DNA from: Micromonospora chaiyaphumensis
GTDB lineage: Bacteria; Actinomycetota; Actinomycetes; Mycobacteriales; Micromonosporaceae
NCBI RefSeq assembly: GCF_900091435.1
Contig: NZ_FMCS01000016.1
Location: 1 to 64,000, forward strand
Reading direction: 5' to 3'
Length of the DNA: 64,000 bases
Below, piece by piece: positions 18,199 to 27,932 of the stretch; within the stretch, counting starts at the first letter, position 1, and each line of letters starts with the position of its first letter. The notes under the pieces are model-generated. The model saw nothing but the letters and a program-made list of their open reading frames with translations, searched no databases and was not told the origin of the DNA. Made by a program: the position numbers and the translations under genes.

Positions 18199-18258
18199 AA
18201 CCCGGCGGGGGTGCAGGTGGGGGTGGGAGTGGCGGGGGACCGCGTACCCTTGGGCATC

Positions 18259-20244
18259 ATGAGTGCCCCGTCGACGACGCCGCGCCCGGTCGCGGCCAAT
18301 TCGGTCTGGCCGCGGCTGGAGCCGCTGCTTCCCCAGGTGACCAAGCCCATCCAGTACGTGGGTGGCGAGTTGGGCGCCGTGGTCAAGGACTGGGACGCGG
18401 CGACCGTGCGCTGGGCGCTGATGTATCCCGACGCGTACGAGGTGGGTCTGCCCAACCAGGGCGTGCAGATCCTCTACGAGGTGCTCAACGAGCTGCCCGA
18501 CGTGCTCGCCGAGCGGACCTACGCGGTCTGGCCGGACCTGGAGAAGCTGATGCGCGCCCACGGCGTGCCGCAGTTCACCGTCGACGCCCACCGTGCGGTG
18601 CGCGACTTCGACGTGTTCGGCGTCTCCTTCTCCACCGAGCTGGGCTACACCAACCTGCTCACCGCGATCGACCTGGCCGGCATCCCGCTGCTCGCGGCCG
18701 ACCGCACCGAGGCCGACCCGGTGATCGTGGCCGGCGGTCACGCCGCGTTCAACCCGGAGCCGATCGCCGACTTCGTCGACGCCGCCGTGCTCGGCGACGG
18801 CGAGGAGGCGGTGCTGGAGATCACCGCGATCGTCCGGGACTGGAAGGCCGAGGGCTGCCCGGGCGGCCGGGACGAGCTGCTGCTGCGGCTGGCCCGCACC
18901 GAGAGCATCTACGTGCCGCGCTTCTACGACGTGGACTACCTGCCCGACGGCCGGATCCAGCGGGTCGTGCCGAACCGCCCCGACGTGCCGTTCCGGGTGC
19001 ACAAGCGCACGACCATGGACCTGGACGCCTGGCCGTACCCGAAGAAGCCCCTCGTGCCGCTGGCCGAGACGGTCCACGAGCGGTACGCGGTGGAGATCTT
19101 CCGCGGCTGCACCCGGGGCTGCCGGTTCTGCCAGGCCGGCATGATCACTCGTCCGGTGCGGGAGCGCTCGATCACCACGGTCGGCCAGATGGTGCAGCAG
19201 GGGCTGGAGTTCTCCGGCTTCCACGAGGTGGGCCTGCTGTCGCTGTCGTCGGCCGACCACTCGGAGATCGGCGACATGTGCTCCGGCCTCGCCGAGCAGT
19301 ACGCGGGCACCAACGTGTCGCTCTCGCTGCCGTCGACCCGGGTGGACGCCTTCAACATCGACCTGGCGCAGGAGCTGTCGCGCAACGGCCGGCGGACCGG
19401 CCTGACCTTCGCCCCCGAGGGCGGGTCGGAGCGGATCCGCAAGGTCATCAACAAGATGGTGTCGAAGGAAGACCTGATCCGCACCGTCGTGACGGCGTAC
19501 ACCAACGGCTGGCGGCAGGTGAAGCTCTACTTCATGTGTGGCCTGCCCACCGAGACCGACGAGGACGTCCTCGAGATCGCGGACATGGCCCACGAGGTCA
19601 TCCGGGCCGGCCGGGCGGCGACCGGGTCCAAGGACATCCGCTGCACCGTCTCGATCGGTGGCTTCGTGCCGAAGCCGCACACCCCGTTCCAGTGGGCCGC
19701 CATGGAGCGCCCGGAGGTCATCGACGGCCGGCTGAGGCTGCTCAAGCAGGCGATCAACAGCGACCGCTCGCTGGGCCGGGCCATCGGCTTCCGCTACCAC
19801 GACGGCGAGCCGTCGCTGATCGAGGGCCTGCTGTCCCGGGGCGACCGCCGGGTCGGCGCGGTGATCCGCCGGGTCTGGGAGAACGGCGGCCGGTTCGACG
19901 GCTGGAGCGAGCACTTCTCCTACCAGCGCTGGGTGGACGCGGCGGCCGAGGTGCTCCCGTCGTTCGGGGTGGACCTCGACTGGTTCACCACCCGCGAGCG
20001 TGACGAGCTGGAGGTCCTGCCCTGGGACCACCTGGACTCGGGCCTGGACAAGGACTGGCTCTGGCAGGACTGGCAGGACTCGCTCGCCGAGTACGAGCAG
20101 GACGACTGCCGCTGGACGCCCTGCTTCGACTGCGGCGTCTGCCCGTCCATGGACACCGAGATCCAGATCGGCCCGACCGGCCGGAAGCTGCTGCCGCTGA
20201 CCCCGGTCAGCGGGCTGAAGCTGCCGACCGGCGCCCAGCAGTAG
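18259..20244 (+). CDS. B12-binding-domain/radical SAM protein, TIGR03960 family
   Basis: A 661-residue radical SAM enzyme of unknown substrate. The N-terminal part resembles a B12-binding domain and the central TIM barrel carries CTRGCRFC, with the cluster cysteines at 284, 288 and 291. GGSERIRKVINK and IGGFVPKPHTPFQW are family motifs, and a cysteine-rich end (CFDCGVC) is present. TIGR03960 proteins normally lie next to a TIGR03936 radical SAM-linked protein; here the partner is 3.7 kb away, beyond a secretion-like cassette. ATG is chosen because TACCCT lies eight bases upstream, suggesting a leaderless start. Confidence 0.93.
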   Translation: MSAPSTTPRPVAANSVWPRLEPLLPQVTKPIQYVGGELGAVVKDWDAATVRWALMYPDAYEVGLPNQGVQILYEVLNELPDVLAERTYAVWPDLEKLMRAHGVPQFTVDAHRAVRDFDVFGVSFSTELGYTNLLTAIDLAGIPLLAADRTEADPVIVAGGHAAFNPEPIADFVDAAVLGDGEEAVLEITAIVRDWKAEGCPGGRDELLLRLARTESIYVPRFYDVDYLPDGRIQRVVPNRPDVPFRVHKRTTMDLDAWPYPKKPLVPLAETVHERYAVEIFRGCTRGCRFCQAGMITRPVRERSITTVGQMVQQGLEFSGFHEVGLLSLSSADHSEIGDMCSGLAEQYAGTNVSLSLPSTRVDAFNIDLAQELSRNGRRTGLTFAPEGGSERIRKVINKMVSKEDLIRTVVTAYTNGWRQVKLYFMCGLPTETDEDVLEIADMAHEVIRAGRAATGSKDIRCTVSIGGFVPKPHTPFQWAAMERPEVIDGRLRLLKQAINSDRSLGRAIGFRYHDGEPSLIEGLLSRGDRRVGAVIRRVWENGGRFDGWSEHFSYQRWVDAAAEVLPSFGVDLDWFTTRERDELEVLPWDHLDSGLDKDWLWQDWQDSLAEYEQDDCRWTPCFDCGVCPSMDTEIQIGPTGRKLLPLTPVSGLKLPTGAQQ

Positions 20245-20260
20245 CACCGCCGACCACACC

Positions 20261-20294
20261 GGAGCGCGGAATCCCCACGGGGGTTCCGCGCTCC
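20261..20294 (+). terminator. Terminator after the TIGR03960 gene
   Basis: A 16-bp stem (20261-20276 with 20279-20294, one G-T pair) forms 16 bases after the stop codon. It separates the radical SAM gene from the secretion-like cassette. Confidence 0.75.
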
Positions 20295-20423
20295 GTCACA
20301 TTCCGGGACCTCGCGCCCGTCGATGTCCCGTCACGCGGGGTGGGGGTGCCCCGACTGGCGGTCTCTCGATACGCTGCGTCCGTATTGGACCGGCCGTGTG
20401 CCGGCAGCGGGGAGGGCAGCAGC

Positions 20424-20864
20424 ATGGGTGACATCAGGCCGCCGGACACCGGCGATCTGCACGTCAGCGTCGAGGACCTGGACGCCGCGGCGGACTACGT
20501 CGAGCGCCTCAAGCAGTATGTCGACGACACCATCAGCTACGAGATGGAACGCATCAAGGAGCGGATGAAGGGCGACAGCAACAACGCGCAGACGGTGCCC
20601 AACGGCACGCCGTTCGGCGCGTACGAGGACGCGCGCATGCAGTGGCAGGCGCTGACGAGGTCGACGGCGAACATGGAGGCCCACCTCAAGGCGCTCTCCA
20701 CCAAGCTCGCCACCCTCAAGCAGGGCACCGAGGACATCGCCAAGGCGTTCCGCGACACCGAGGCCCGCAACGCGGCCAACGGCAAGGAGATCGAGCGGAT
20801 GCTGGAGTCCGCCGCCCCGCCGCCGGCGACGGGCGAGCAGCCCACCTACCCGTACACGGCCTGA
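20424..20864 (+). CDS. Helical WXG100-like protein, putative type VII substrate
   Basis: A 146-residue protein predicted to be mostly helical (residues 15-130), with no signal peptide and no cysteine. Size and context resemble ESX-family substrates, but no clear W-x-G turn is present; the nearest aromatic motif is MQWQAL. The C-terminus is a short proline-rich tail. It starts a three-gene cassette with the Gly-rich protein (14-base gap) and the mycosin. A good GGGGAGGG site precedes the ATG, and TACGCT at 20370-20375 is a candidate -10. Confidence 0.78.
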   Translation: MGDIRPPDTGDLHVSVEDLDAAADYVERLKQYVDDTISYEMERIKERMKGDSNNAQTVPNGTPFGAYEDARMQWQALTRSTANMEAHLKALSTKLATLKQGTEDIAKAFRDTEARNAANGKEIERMLESAAPPPATGEQPTYPYTA

Positions 20865-20877
20865 GGGGGAGAAGGTC

Positions 20878-22347
20878 ATGGCTGGAGGAACCTGGGAGCG
20901 GTGCGTCCGCGAGGTGACGCTGTCGGCGGACCCGGAGACGGTCGGCTCGGTCGGGGTGGGGTGGAGCAACCTCTCCACCGGCCTGGGCTACCTGCGCGAC
21001 GCGCTCGTCGGGCGGTCCTTCGTCGGCCCGATCGCGCCCGGCCAGGAACGCCCGCACAGCGGCGGCCTGCCCGGCCTGCTCAGCGGCTGGAAGGGCAGCG
21101 GCGGTGACGCGTACCGCGAGCACCTGGGCGACATCGGCAAGGAGATCGAGGACCTCATCACCCACGCCAGCAACGTCAGCGGTGCGCTGTCGCGGATCGA
21201 GGGTGACATCCGCAAGTCGGTGGCGAGCATCCCGATCCCGCTCATGGACGACTTCGGCTGGAACGAGTGGAGCCTGCCCAACGGCACCGAGCTCGACGAC
21301 GCGCGCGACGGCGAGAGCTCCTCGGGCTTCCTGGCCGCGCTGCGCAAGGACTACCAGAGCAACCCGGCCTCGTACGCCGACGGCGCGTTCCGTGACAAGG
21401 CCGACGACCTCGAGGCGACCATGAAGGTCGACGGCAACGCCGACGACAACAAGCGCGGCGGCTGGTGGGACACGAAGTCCCACCTGGACAACTGGTACCG
21501 GGACAACCAGCAGGCGGCCAACTCGGCCATGTCGCCGCTGCCCGCCGCCGTGGAGACCGAGCGCCCCAAGCTGGTCGTACCGACCCCGAGGGGCAGCATC
21601 GACGACTACCGACCCGACGACCGCAAGCCGCCGTCCGGCCTGCCGGGCGGCGGTGGCGGCGGCGTCGGCGCCGGGGGTGCGGGCGGCGGCTACGGTGGCG
21701 GCGCGCCGGGCCTCGGCAGCACCGGCGTCGGTGGCGGTGGGGGCTCCTTCTCGGGCGGTGGCGGATCGCTGACCCCCCCGCCCACCACCGGCGGCCCCGA
21801 CTTCGGCGGCGGGAGCGGCGGCGGCGCCGGCACCTACACCCCGCCGTCGACCGGCGCCGGCTACCCGGGTGTCGGCACCGGCGACCACGACTACGGCAGC
21901 GGCCTCGCCGGCGCCGGCGGGCCGAGCGGCATGGGCGGTGGCTACGGCGGCACCGGCGGTCTCGGTGGCGGCTCCGCGGGGCTCGGCGGCGCGGGTGGCG
22001 GCTTCGGGGGCGGCGGCGCCGGTCTCGGCTCGGCCGGCGGCATCGGTGGCGGCGGTGTGGGCGCGGCCGGCGGGATCGGCATGGGCGGCATCCCCGGCAT
22101 GGTCGGTGGCGGCAACGGCAAGGTGCCGCCGATGACCAGCGCGGCGAGCGCGCTGCGCAACGCGGCCGGCGCCGGTGCGGGCGCGGGCGGCCTGCGCGGC
22201 GGCGCCGGCATGATGGGCGGCGGCATGATGGGCGGGCACGGCGGCGCCGGGCACGGCGGCGCCGGCAGCGAGCACTCGTCGTGGTTGACTGAGGACGACG
22301 ATCCGTGGGGCAGCGGTGACGCCGCGTCCCCGGGCATCCTGCGCTGA
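20878..22347 (+). CDS. PPE/WXG-like glycine-rich protein, putative type VII substrate
   Basis: A 489-residue protein. The N-terminal 230 residues are helical and contain W-K-G in LSGWKGSGGDAYREHL (near residue 70), the turn of WXG100 proteins, followed by a long helix. From about 255 to 460 the sequence is almost pure glycine with alanine and serine. The last 25 residues carry LTEDDDPWG, a motif I associate with the C-termini of actinomycete PPE-like proteins. It has no signal peptide, consistent with export by a type VII system. The downstream neighbour is a mycosin. Function is inferred from context. Confidence 0.8.
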   Translation: MAGGTWERCVREVTLSADPETVGSVGVGWSNLSTGLGYLRDALVGRSFVGPIAPGQERPHSGGLPGLLSGWKGSGGDAYREHLGDIGKEIEDLITHASNVSGALSRIEGDIRKSVASIPIPLMDDFGWNEWSLPNGTELDDARDGESSSGFLAALRKDYQSNPASYADGAFRDKADDLEATMKVDGNADDNKRGGWWDTKSHLDNWYRDNQQAANSAMSPLPAAVETERPKLVVPTPRGSIDDYRPDDRKPPSGLPGGGGGGVGAGGAGGGYGGGAPGLGSTGVGGGGGSFSGGGGSLTPPPTTGGPDFGGGSGGGAGTYTPPSTGAGYPGVGTGDHDYGSGLAGAGGPSGMGGGYGGTGGLGGGSAGLGGAGGGFGGGGAGLGSAGGIGGGGVGAAGGIGMGGIPGMVGGGNGKVPPMTSAASALRNAAGAGAGAGGLRGGAGMMGGGMMGGHGGAGHGGAGSEHSSWLTEDDDPWGSGDAASPGILR

Positions 22348-22357
22348 GGACGGACGG

Positions 22358-23731
22358 ATGAGGTTGCACGTGGGCGCGCTGCGCCCGGTCGCGGCCGGCC
22401 TGGTGGCCGGGCTCATGGTGCTGGGGGCCGCCCAACCGGCGGCGGCCGCGCCGCGGCGGGCCGAGCAGTGGTACCTGGACGAGCTGCGGATCGACCAGGT
22501 GCACGAGCTGTCCACCGGGCGCGGCGTGACCGTCGCCGTGGTGGACAGCGGTGTCGACGCCACCCACCCGGAACTGACCGGCCAGGTGCTTCCGGGCGGC
22601 CGCAGCTACGGCGCCCCCGGGGACGGACGCTCCGACGTGGAGGGTCACGGCACCCACATGGCCGGCATCATCGCGGCGAAGAACGCCGGCTCGGACGGGG
22701 TGACCGGCATCGCGCCCGGCGCGCGGATCCTGCCGATCAAGACGAAGCCGGGCGATGGGGACACCAGCGAGGCGGCGTCGGCCCAGGGCATCCGGATGGC
22801 CGTCGACGGCGGCGCCAAGGTGATCAACCTGTCCTACGGCAGCATGGGCGTGGCGTCCGCCGACGAGGAGGCGGCGATCCGGTACGCCCTCGACCGCGAC
22901 GTGGTCGTGGTGGCCGGCGCCGGCAACACCGCCAAGGGTCACAGCGAGGTGATCAGCCCGGCCAACGTCCCCGGGGTGATCGCGGTGACCGGCACCACCC
23001 GGGGCGGGCGCTTCTGGTCCGGCTCGACCCAGGGGCCCGAGGCCGTGGTGGCCGCGCCGGCCGACAGCATCTACAACGCCGGCCGGGACCATGGCTACGG
23101 CTGGGGTGACGGCACCTCCGACGCGACCGCCATCGTCTCCGGCATCGCGGCGCTGATCCGGTCGAAATACCCGGACCTGTCCGCGCCCAACGTGATCAAC
23201 CGGATCATCCGCACGGCCCGGGACGCCGGCCCGCCCGGCCGCGACCCGCAGTTCGGCTTCGGCCGGATCGACCCGGTGGCGGCGCTGACCGCCAGGGTGC
23301 CGGCGGTCTCCACGAACCCGCTGCTGGAGGCGGCCCCGCCCAGCGCGGCCCCGCCGCAGGCGGGCGAGGACGACGACTTCGACGTGACGAAGTACGGCGA
23401 CCGGGGCGGCCCCTCCGACCAGCAGGTCATGGTCATCGGCATCGGCATCGCCGTGGTGCTGCTGGTGCTGGTGGCGCTGGTGGTCTTCCTGATCTGGAAC
23501 CGGCGCCGCTACCGGCGGGAGGCGGCCCGGGCGGCCGCCGTGCCGGACCACCTGCTCGACCAGGGCGCCGGGGGTGGCTACGGCACCCCACCGGTCCCGG
23601 CCGGCTACCACGCCCCGCCGGGCGCGCCGGGCGGCCCGGTCCCGCCGGGCGCGAGTCCCTACGCCCCGCCGCCCGGCCACGTTCCGCCGCCGCCGGGGAC
23701 GTACCCGCCACCGGGCGGCAACCGGTCCTGA
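22358..23731 (+). CDS. Mycosin-like S8 serine protease
   Basis: A 457-residue membrane-anchored subtilisin-family protease like the MycP proteins of type VII secretion. A signal peptide (about 1-30, ending AAAAA) is followed by the catalytic domain with Asp63 (VVDSGVD), His97 (GHGTH) and Ser254 (GTSDAT). The usual GTSMA around the serine is changed to GTSDA, a variation seen in mycosins. A transmembrane helix (about 365-390) and a proline-rich cytoplasmic tail of about 60 residues close the protein. It starts ten bases after the Gly-rich gene. Confidence 0.9.
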   Translation: MRLHVGALRPVAAGLVAGLMVLGAAQPAAAAPRRAEQWYLDELRIDQVHELSTGRGVTVAVVDSGVDATHPELTGQVLPGGRSYGAPGDGRSDVEGHGTHMAGIIAAKNAGSDGVTGIAPGARILPIKTKPGDGDTSEAASAQGIRMAVDGGAKVINLSYGSMGVASADEEAAIRYALDRDVVVVAGAGNTAKGHSEVISPANVPGVIAVTGTTRGGRFWSGSTQGPEAVVAAPADSIYNAGRDHGYGWGDGTSDATAIVSGIAALIRSKYPDLSAPNVINRIIRTARDAGPPGRDPQFGFGRIDPVAALTARVPAVSTNPLLEAAPPSAAPPQAGEDDDFDVTKYGDRGGPSDQQVMVIGIGIAVVLLVLVALVVFLIWNRRRYRREAARAAAVPDHLLDQGAGGGYGTPPVPAGYHAPPGAPGGPVPPGASPYAPPPGHVPPPPGTYPPPGGNRS

Positions 23732-23918
23732 ACCGTCGTGGCCGGCCGGGCGACCTGTGCGTCGCCGGCCGGCCACCGTCGTCTCCGGGTGGGGCGGACA
23801 TCCCTCGCCGACCGGTTCCGACCGGTTCGTACGGCCGTTTCCGCCGCCCCGGCTGCGGGCCGTGCCGGCCGCTGCGCCAGGATGGGACCGACACGACGGC
23901 ACAGCCGAGGAGCTCACG

Positions 23919-24695
23919 ATCGCCAGAAAGCCTCAACCCGAGGGCGGCCAGGCGCCGGTCGTCCAGCGGGTCCGGATCCGGTACGCCAAGCGTGGACCGC
24001 TGCGGTTCACCTCGCACCGGGACTTCGCCCGGGCCTTCGAGCGCGCGCTGCGCCGGGCCGGCGTACCGATCGCCTTCTCCCAGGGTTTCACCCCGCACCC
24101 GAAGATCTCGTACGCCTCCGCCGCGCCGACCGGTGTGGCCAGCGAGGCCGAGTACCTGGAGATCGGCCTGCGCGAGCCGGTCGACCCGGCGCAGCTGCGG
24201 GCGGCCCTGGACGCCGCCCTGTCGCCCGGGCTGGACGTGCTGGACGCCGTGGAGGCCACCGGCGGCAGCCTGGCCGACCGGATCGAGGCCTCCCGCTGGC
24301 GGATCGAGCTGCCCGAGGTCGACCCGGCCGTGCTGGAGCGCGCCGTGAGCGCGTTCACCGCCGCCGAGGAGATCCAGGTCGAGCGGATGACCAAGCAGGG
24401 GCGGCGCACGTTCGACGCCCGCGCCGCCGTCATGGCGATCGATGCGCTGCCGCCGTCCGAGACGCCTTCCGGGGCGACGGCCGTACCGTGTGCGATACTC
24501 GAACTGGTCGTGCGGCAGGTCACCCCCTCCGTACGACCCGATGACGTCCTTTCCGGCCTCCGCGTGGTGGCCGACCTGGAGCCGCCGGTCTCCCCGAGGG
24601 TGATCCGGCTGGCGCAGGGCACGCTGACCGCGCAGGGCGAGATCGTCGATCCGTTGGACGCGGATCGCGACGGGGCAGCCATCGGAGAGCGCTGA
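23919..24695 (+). CDS. Radical SAM-linked protein, TIGR03936 family, probable ATC start
   Basis: About 258 residues. VQRVRIRYAKRGPLRFTSHR and IAFSQGFTPHPKISYASAAP are hallmarks of the TIGR03936 family, which accompanies TIGR03960 enzymes; the biochemical role is unknown. No ATG, GTG or TTG lies near the expected N-terminus. ATC at 23919 is in frame, gives I/M-ARKPQPEGG, and is preceded by GAGGAG at 23907-23912, so it is the best start. The only upstream alternative, GTG at 23862, has no ribosome binding site. Could also be a sequencing difference in the first codon. Confidence 0.8.
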   Translation: MARKPQPEGGQAPVVQRVRIRYAKRGPLRFTSHRDFARAFERALRRAGVPIAFSQGFTPHPKISYASAAPTGVASEAEYLEIGLREPVDPAQLRAALDAALSPGLDVLDAVEATGGSLADRIEASRWRIELPEVDPAVLERAVSAFTAAEEIQVERMTKQGRRTFDARAAVMAIDALPPSETPSGATAVPCAILELVVRQVTPSVRPDDVLSGLRVVADLEPPVSPRVIRLAQGTLTAQGEIVDPLDADRDGAAIGER

Positions 24696-24826
24696 CCGAC
24701 GGTCAGCGTTCTGGCAGGCAGACTTCGGCGGTCGCGCACCTGCGCGCCCGGCGGAAACACCTTTTGCGGCGACCCTGCGTGGCAGCGCTCACCCGCGCCC
24801 GGGGCAGCCAGAACTGGAGAACGTCC

Positions 24827-27800
24827 ATGCTCGAGAACGAGCCCGAGGGCGGCGAACGGACCGGCGCGGAGCCGGCCGAGGCAACCGCCACCAGCAGCAC
24901 CGACAGCACCGCCGAGGTCAAGCCGCCGGCCCGCAAGCGGGCCAGCCGGCGCAAGGCTGCCCCGCTGAACCAGCCGGAGCAGACCGACGCGCCGGCCGAG
25001 GCGTCGACCGCGGCGACCGGGAGCGGTGAGTCGCCGCAGGCCGAGGTGTTCGCCCCGATCGCCGGGGAGTTGGAGGCCGCGCCGAAGACCCGGCGGCGGC
25101 GCAAGGCGACCCCCGCCAAGGCGGTCGAGGAGCCGGTGGCCGCGGCCGGCGTGGAGGCTGCCTCGGACGAGGTGGTGCCGCCGGTCAAGGTGACCCGCAC
25201 CCGCCGCCGCAAGAGCACCCCGCCGGTCGAGGCCGCCGCGGGGGAGGCGCCCGTCGAGGCCGCCGGCCCGGCGGTCGAGCCCCACGCGGTCGCCGAGCCG
25301 CAGGCCGACACCGAGCCGCCCGCCGCTCCCGAGCCGCCCGCCGCCCCGGAGTCCCCGGCCTCCGCCGAGGGTGCGCCGGAGGACGAGGACGAGGACGCGG
25401 TCGGCGAGGACGCCGAGGACGAGCCGACCCCCGACGACCGGCGCGCCGACGAGTCCGTCCTGGCCCGGGCCGGGGGTCCGGAGGACCGTACCGGTGAGGT
25501 GTCGCCCGGCGCCGCGGTCCCGGGTCCCGCCGAGGAGCCGGCCGAGGAGCCTGCGCCGACCGGCCGGCGGCGCCGCGCGGCGCTCTCCGCGCCCACCGTC
25601 CTGTTCATGCCCCCGCAGCCCGAGGAGGCCCCGGTCGTCCGGGTCACCTACCCGGTCGCCGAGGAGCCGGTCGAGGAGCCGGCGGAGACCGGCCGGCGCC
25701 GCCGCCGCGGCCGCCGCGAGGTCGAGCCGGTGGAGGTCGAGGCCGAGGAGGAGCCGACCGCCGAGGCCGAGGAGGTCGCCGAGGCGGAGGAGGACGAGGA
25801 CGAGGCGGCCAACCGCCGTCGTCGTCGTCGGGGCCGCCGGGGCCGGGGCCGCGGCCGGGGCGTCGAGGAGGCCGAGGACGAGGAGGCCGAGGAGGCCGTC
25901 CGGGCCGAGTCCGCCGAGGCCGAGGCCGAGGAGAGCGAGGACGAGGAGGAGGCCGAGGGCGAGGGGATGACCCGTCGCCGCCGTCGGCGCCGCCGCCGTG
26001 GCGCGGGCGAGGCGGAGACCGCCGCCGAGGACGGCGTCCCGACCGTCGTCAAGATCCGCGAGCCGCGCAAGGCCGTCGACGAGGTGCAGGGCGTCTCCGG
26101 CTCGACCCGGCTGGAGGCCAAGCGGCAGCGTCGCCGGGACGGCCGCGAGCAGCGGCGTACCCGCCCGCCGATCCTCAGCGAGTCGGAGTTCCTGGCCCGC
26201 CGGGAGGCGGTCGACCGGGTGATGGCCGTCCGCCAGCGGGGCGACCGCACCCAGATCGCGGTCCTCGAGGACGGCGTGCTGGTCGAGCACTACGTGACCC
26301 GAAACTCGTCCGGCACCATGGCCGGCAACGTCTACCTGGGCAAGGTGCAGAACGTCCTGCCCAGCATGGAGGCGGCCTTCGTCGACATCGGGCGCGGCCG
26401 CAACGCCGTGCTCTACGCCGGTGAGGTCAACTGGGACACCACCGGCCTGGAGGGCCGGGCCCGCTCGATCGAGCAGGCCCTCCGGTCCGGCGACTCGGTG
26501 CTGGTGCAGGTCACCAAGGACCCGATCGGGCACAAGGGCGCCCGGCTGACCAGCCACATCGCGCTCTCCGGCCGGCACCTGGTCTACGTGCCGAACGGCA
26601 ACGCCTCCGGCATCAGCCGCAAGCTGCCGGACACCGAGCGCAAGCGGCTGCGGGACATCCTCAAGAAGCTGGTGCCGGACGGCGCCGGCGTGATCGTCCG
26701 GACGGCCGCCGAGGGCGCCAGCGAGGACGAGCTGGCCCGGGACGTCAAGCGGCTCCAGGCGCAGTGGGAGGAGATCCAGGCCAAGGCGGCCGAGGGTGGC
26801 GCCCCGGTGCTGCTCTACGAGGAGCCCGACCTGGTCATCCGGGTGGTCCGGGACCTGTTCAACGAGGACTTCCGCGAGCTGGTCATCGAGGGGGAGTCGG
26901 CGTACGACCTGGTCGAGTCCTACCTGTCGCACGTCTCGCCGGACCTGGTGGCCCGGCTGCGCCGGCACGCCGGCACCACCGACGTCTTCGCCGAGTACCG
27001 GATCGACGAGCAGATCCTGAAGGGGCTGGACCGGAAGGTGTTCCTGCCCTCCGGCGGCTCGCTGGTGATCGACCGCACCGAGGCGATGACCGTCATCGAC
27101 GTCAACACCGGCAAGTACACCGGCTCCGGGGGCAACCTGGAGGAAACGGTCACCCGGAACAACCTGGAGGCGGCCGAGGAGATCGTGCGCCAGCTCCGGC
27201 TGCGCGACCTCGGCGGCATCGTGGTGATCGACTTCATCGACATGGTGCTGGAGTCGAACCGGGAGCTGGTGCTGCGCCGGCTCACCGAGTGCCTCGGCCG
27301 GGACCGCACCAAGCACCAGGTCACCGAGATCACCTCGCTCGGCCTGGTGCAGATGACCCGCAAGCGGATCGGTGCGGGCCTGCTGGAGGCGTTCAGCGAG
27401 ACCTGTGAGTGCTGCAAGGGCCGGGGCGTCATCATCCACACCGAGCCGGTGCCGGAGAAGCCGCGCGGCGGCGCGGGGGAGAAGGTCAAGGCCGTGGCCT
27501 CGGCCGTCACCAGCCCCGCCACCGAGGAGAAGGGCCGGCGCCGGGGCCGCAAGGGCGCGGCGGAGAAGCCCGCCGCCGAGGCTGCGGAGCAGCCCTCCCC
27601 GGCCGCGCCGGAGAAGGCCGTCGTCGAGGTGGTCGACAGCACGGACGACTACTACGACACCCAGGGCTACGACCTGTCCCGGTACGAGGCGGACACGGCG
27701 GCCGCCCCGGCGGTGGCGGACAGCCAGCAGGGCGACTCGGCCCGGCTGGCCGCCGCGGACGACCCGGACGCCATCGGTGACGGGGACGAGGAGGGCGCCG

Positions 27801-27862
27801 AGGGTGGCACCGCCCGCCGGCGTTCCCGGCGCGGCGGCGCCCGGCGGCGTACCCGGCCGTGA
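24827..27862 (+). CDS. rne: Ribonuclease E/G family protein
   Basis: Endoribonuclease of RNA decay and rRNA/tRNA processing. At 1011 residues it has the actinobacterial layout: a long low-complexity N-terminal region (1-450) of acidic and arginine-rich stretches, then the catalytic core. The S1 domain begins at GNVYLGKVQNVLPSMEAAFV. The DNase I-like region has AMTVIDVNTG and GGIVVIDFIDM, with the metal-binding aspartates. CECCKGRG is the zinc-link region. An acidic and basic tail ends the protein. ATG at 24827 follows CTGGAGA. It heads the conserved block with rplU, rpmA and obg. Confidence 0.95.
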   Translation: MLENEPEGGERTGAEPAEATATSSTDSTAEVKPPARKRASRRKAAPLNQPEQTDAPAEASTAATGSGESPQAEVFAPIAGELEAAPKTRRRRKATPAKAVEEPVAAAGVEAASDEVVPPVKVTRTRRRKSTPPVEAAAGEAPVEAAGPAVEPHAVAEPQADTEPPAAPEPPAAPESPASAEGAPEDEDEDAVGEDAEDEPTPDDRRADESVLARAGGPEDRTGEVSPGAAVPGPAEEPAEEPAPTGRRRRAALSAPTVLFMPPQPEEAPVVRVTYPVAEEPVEEPAETGRRRRRGRREVEPVEVEAEEEPTAEAEEVAEAEEDEDEAANRRRRRRGRRGRGRGRGVEEAEDEEAEEAVRAESAEAEAEESEDEEEAEGEGMTRRRRRRRRRGAGEAETAAEDGVPTVVKIREPRKAVDEVQGVSGSTRLEAKRQRRRDGREQRRTRPPILSESEFLARREAVDRVMAVRQRGDRTQIAVLEDGVLVEHYVTRNSSGTMAGNVYLGKVQNVLPSMEAAFVDIGRGRNAVLYAGEVNWDTTGLEGRARSIEQALRSGDSVLVQVTKDPIGHKGARLTSHIALSGRHLVYVPNGNASGISRKLPDTERKRLRDILKKLVPDGAGVIVRTAAEGASEDELARDVKRLQAQWEEIQAKAAEGGAPVLLYEEPDLVIRVVRDLFNEDFRELVIEGESAYDLVESYLSHVSPDLVARLRRHAGTTDVFAEYRIDEQILKGLDRKVFLPSGGSLVIDRTEAMTVIDVNTGKYTGSGGNLEETVTRNNLEAAEEIVRQLRLRDLGGIVVIDFIDMVLESNRELVLRRLTECLGRDRTKHQVTEITSLGLVQMTRKRIGAGLLEAFSETCECCKGRGVIIHTEPVPEKPRGGAGEKVKAVASAVTSPATEEKGRRRGRKGAAEKPAAEAAEQPSPAAPEKAVVEVVDSTDDYYDTQGYDLSRYEADTAAAPAVADSQQGDSARLAAADDPDAIGDGDEEGAEGGTARRRSRRGGARRRTRP

Positions 27863-27885
27863 GCCGCTGACCTGCACGGCGTTCT

Positions 27886-27932
27886 GGCAGGGCCCCTGCA
27901 CCGGCAACAGAGTCCGGGGCAGGGGCCCTGCC
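27886..27932 (+). terminator. rne terminator
   Basis: GGCAGGGCCCCTGC (27886-27899) pairs perfectly with 27919-27932, with a further CCGG pair inside the loop. It lies 24 bases after the rne stop and separates rne from the rplU promoter. Confidence 0.8.
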
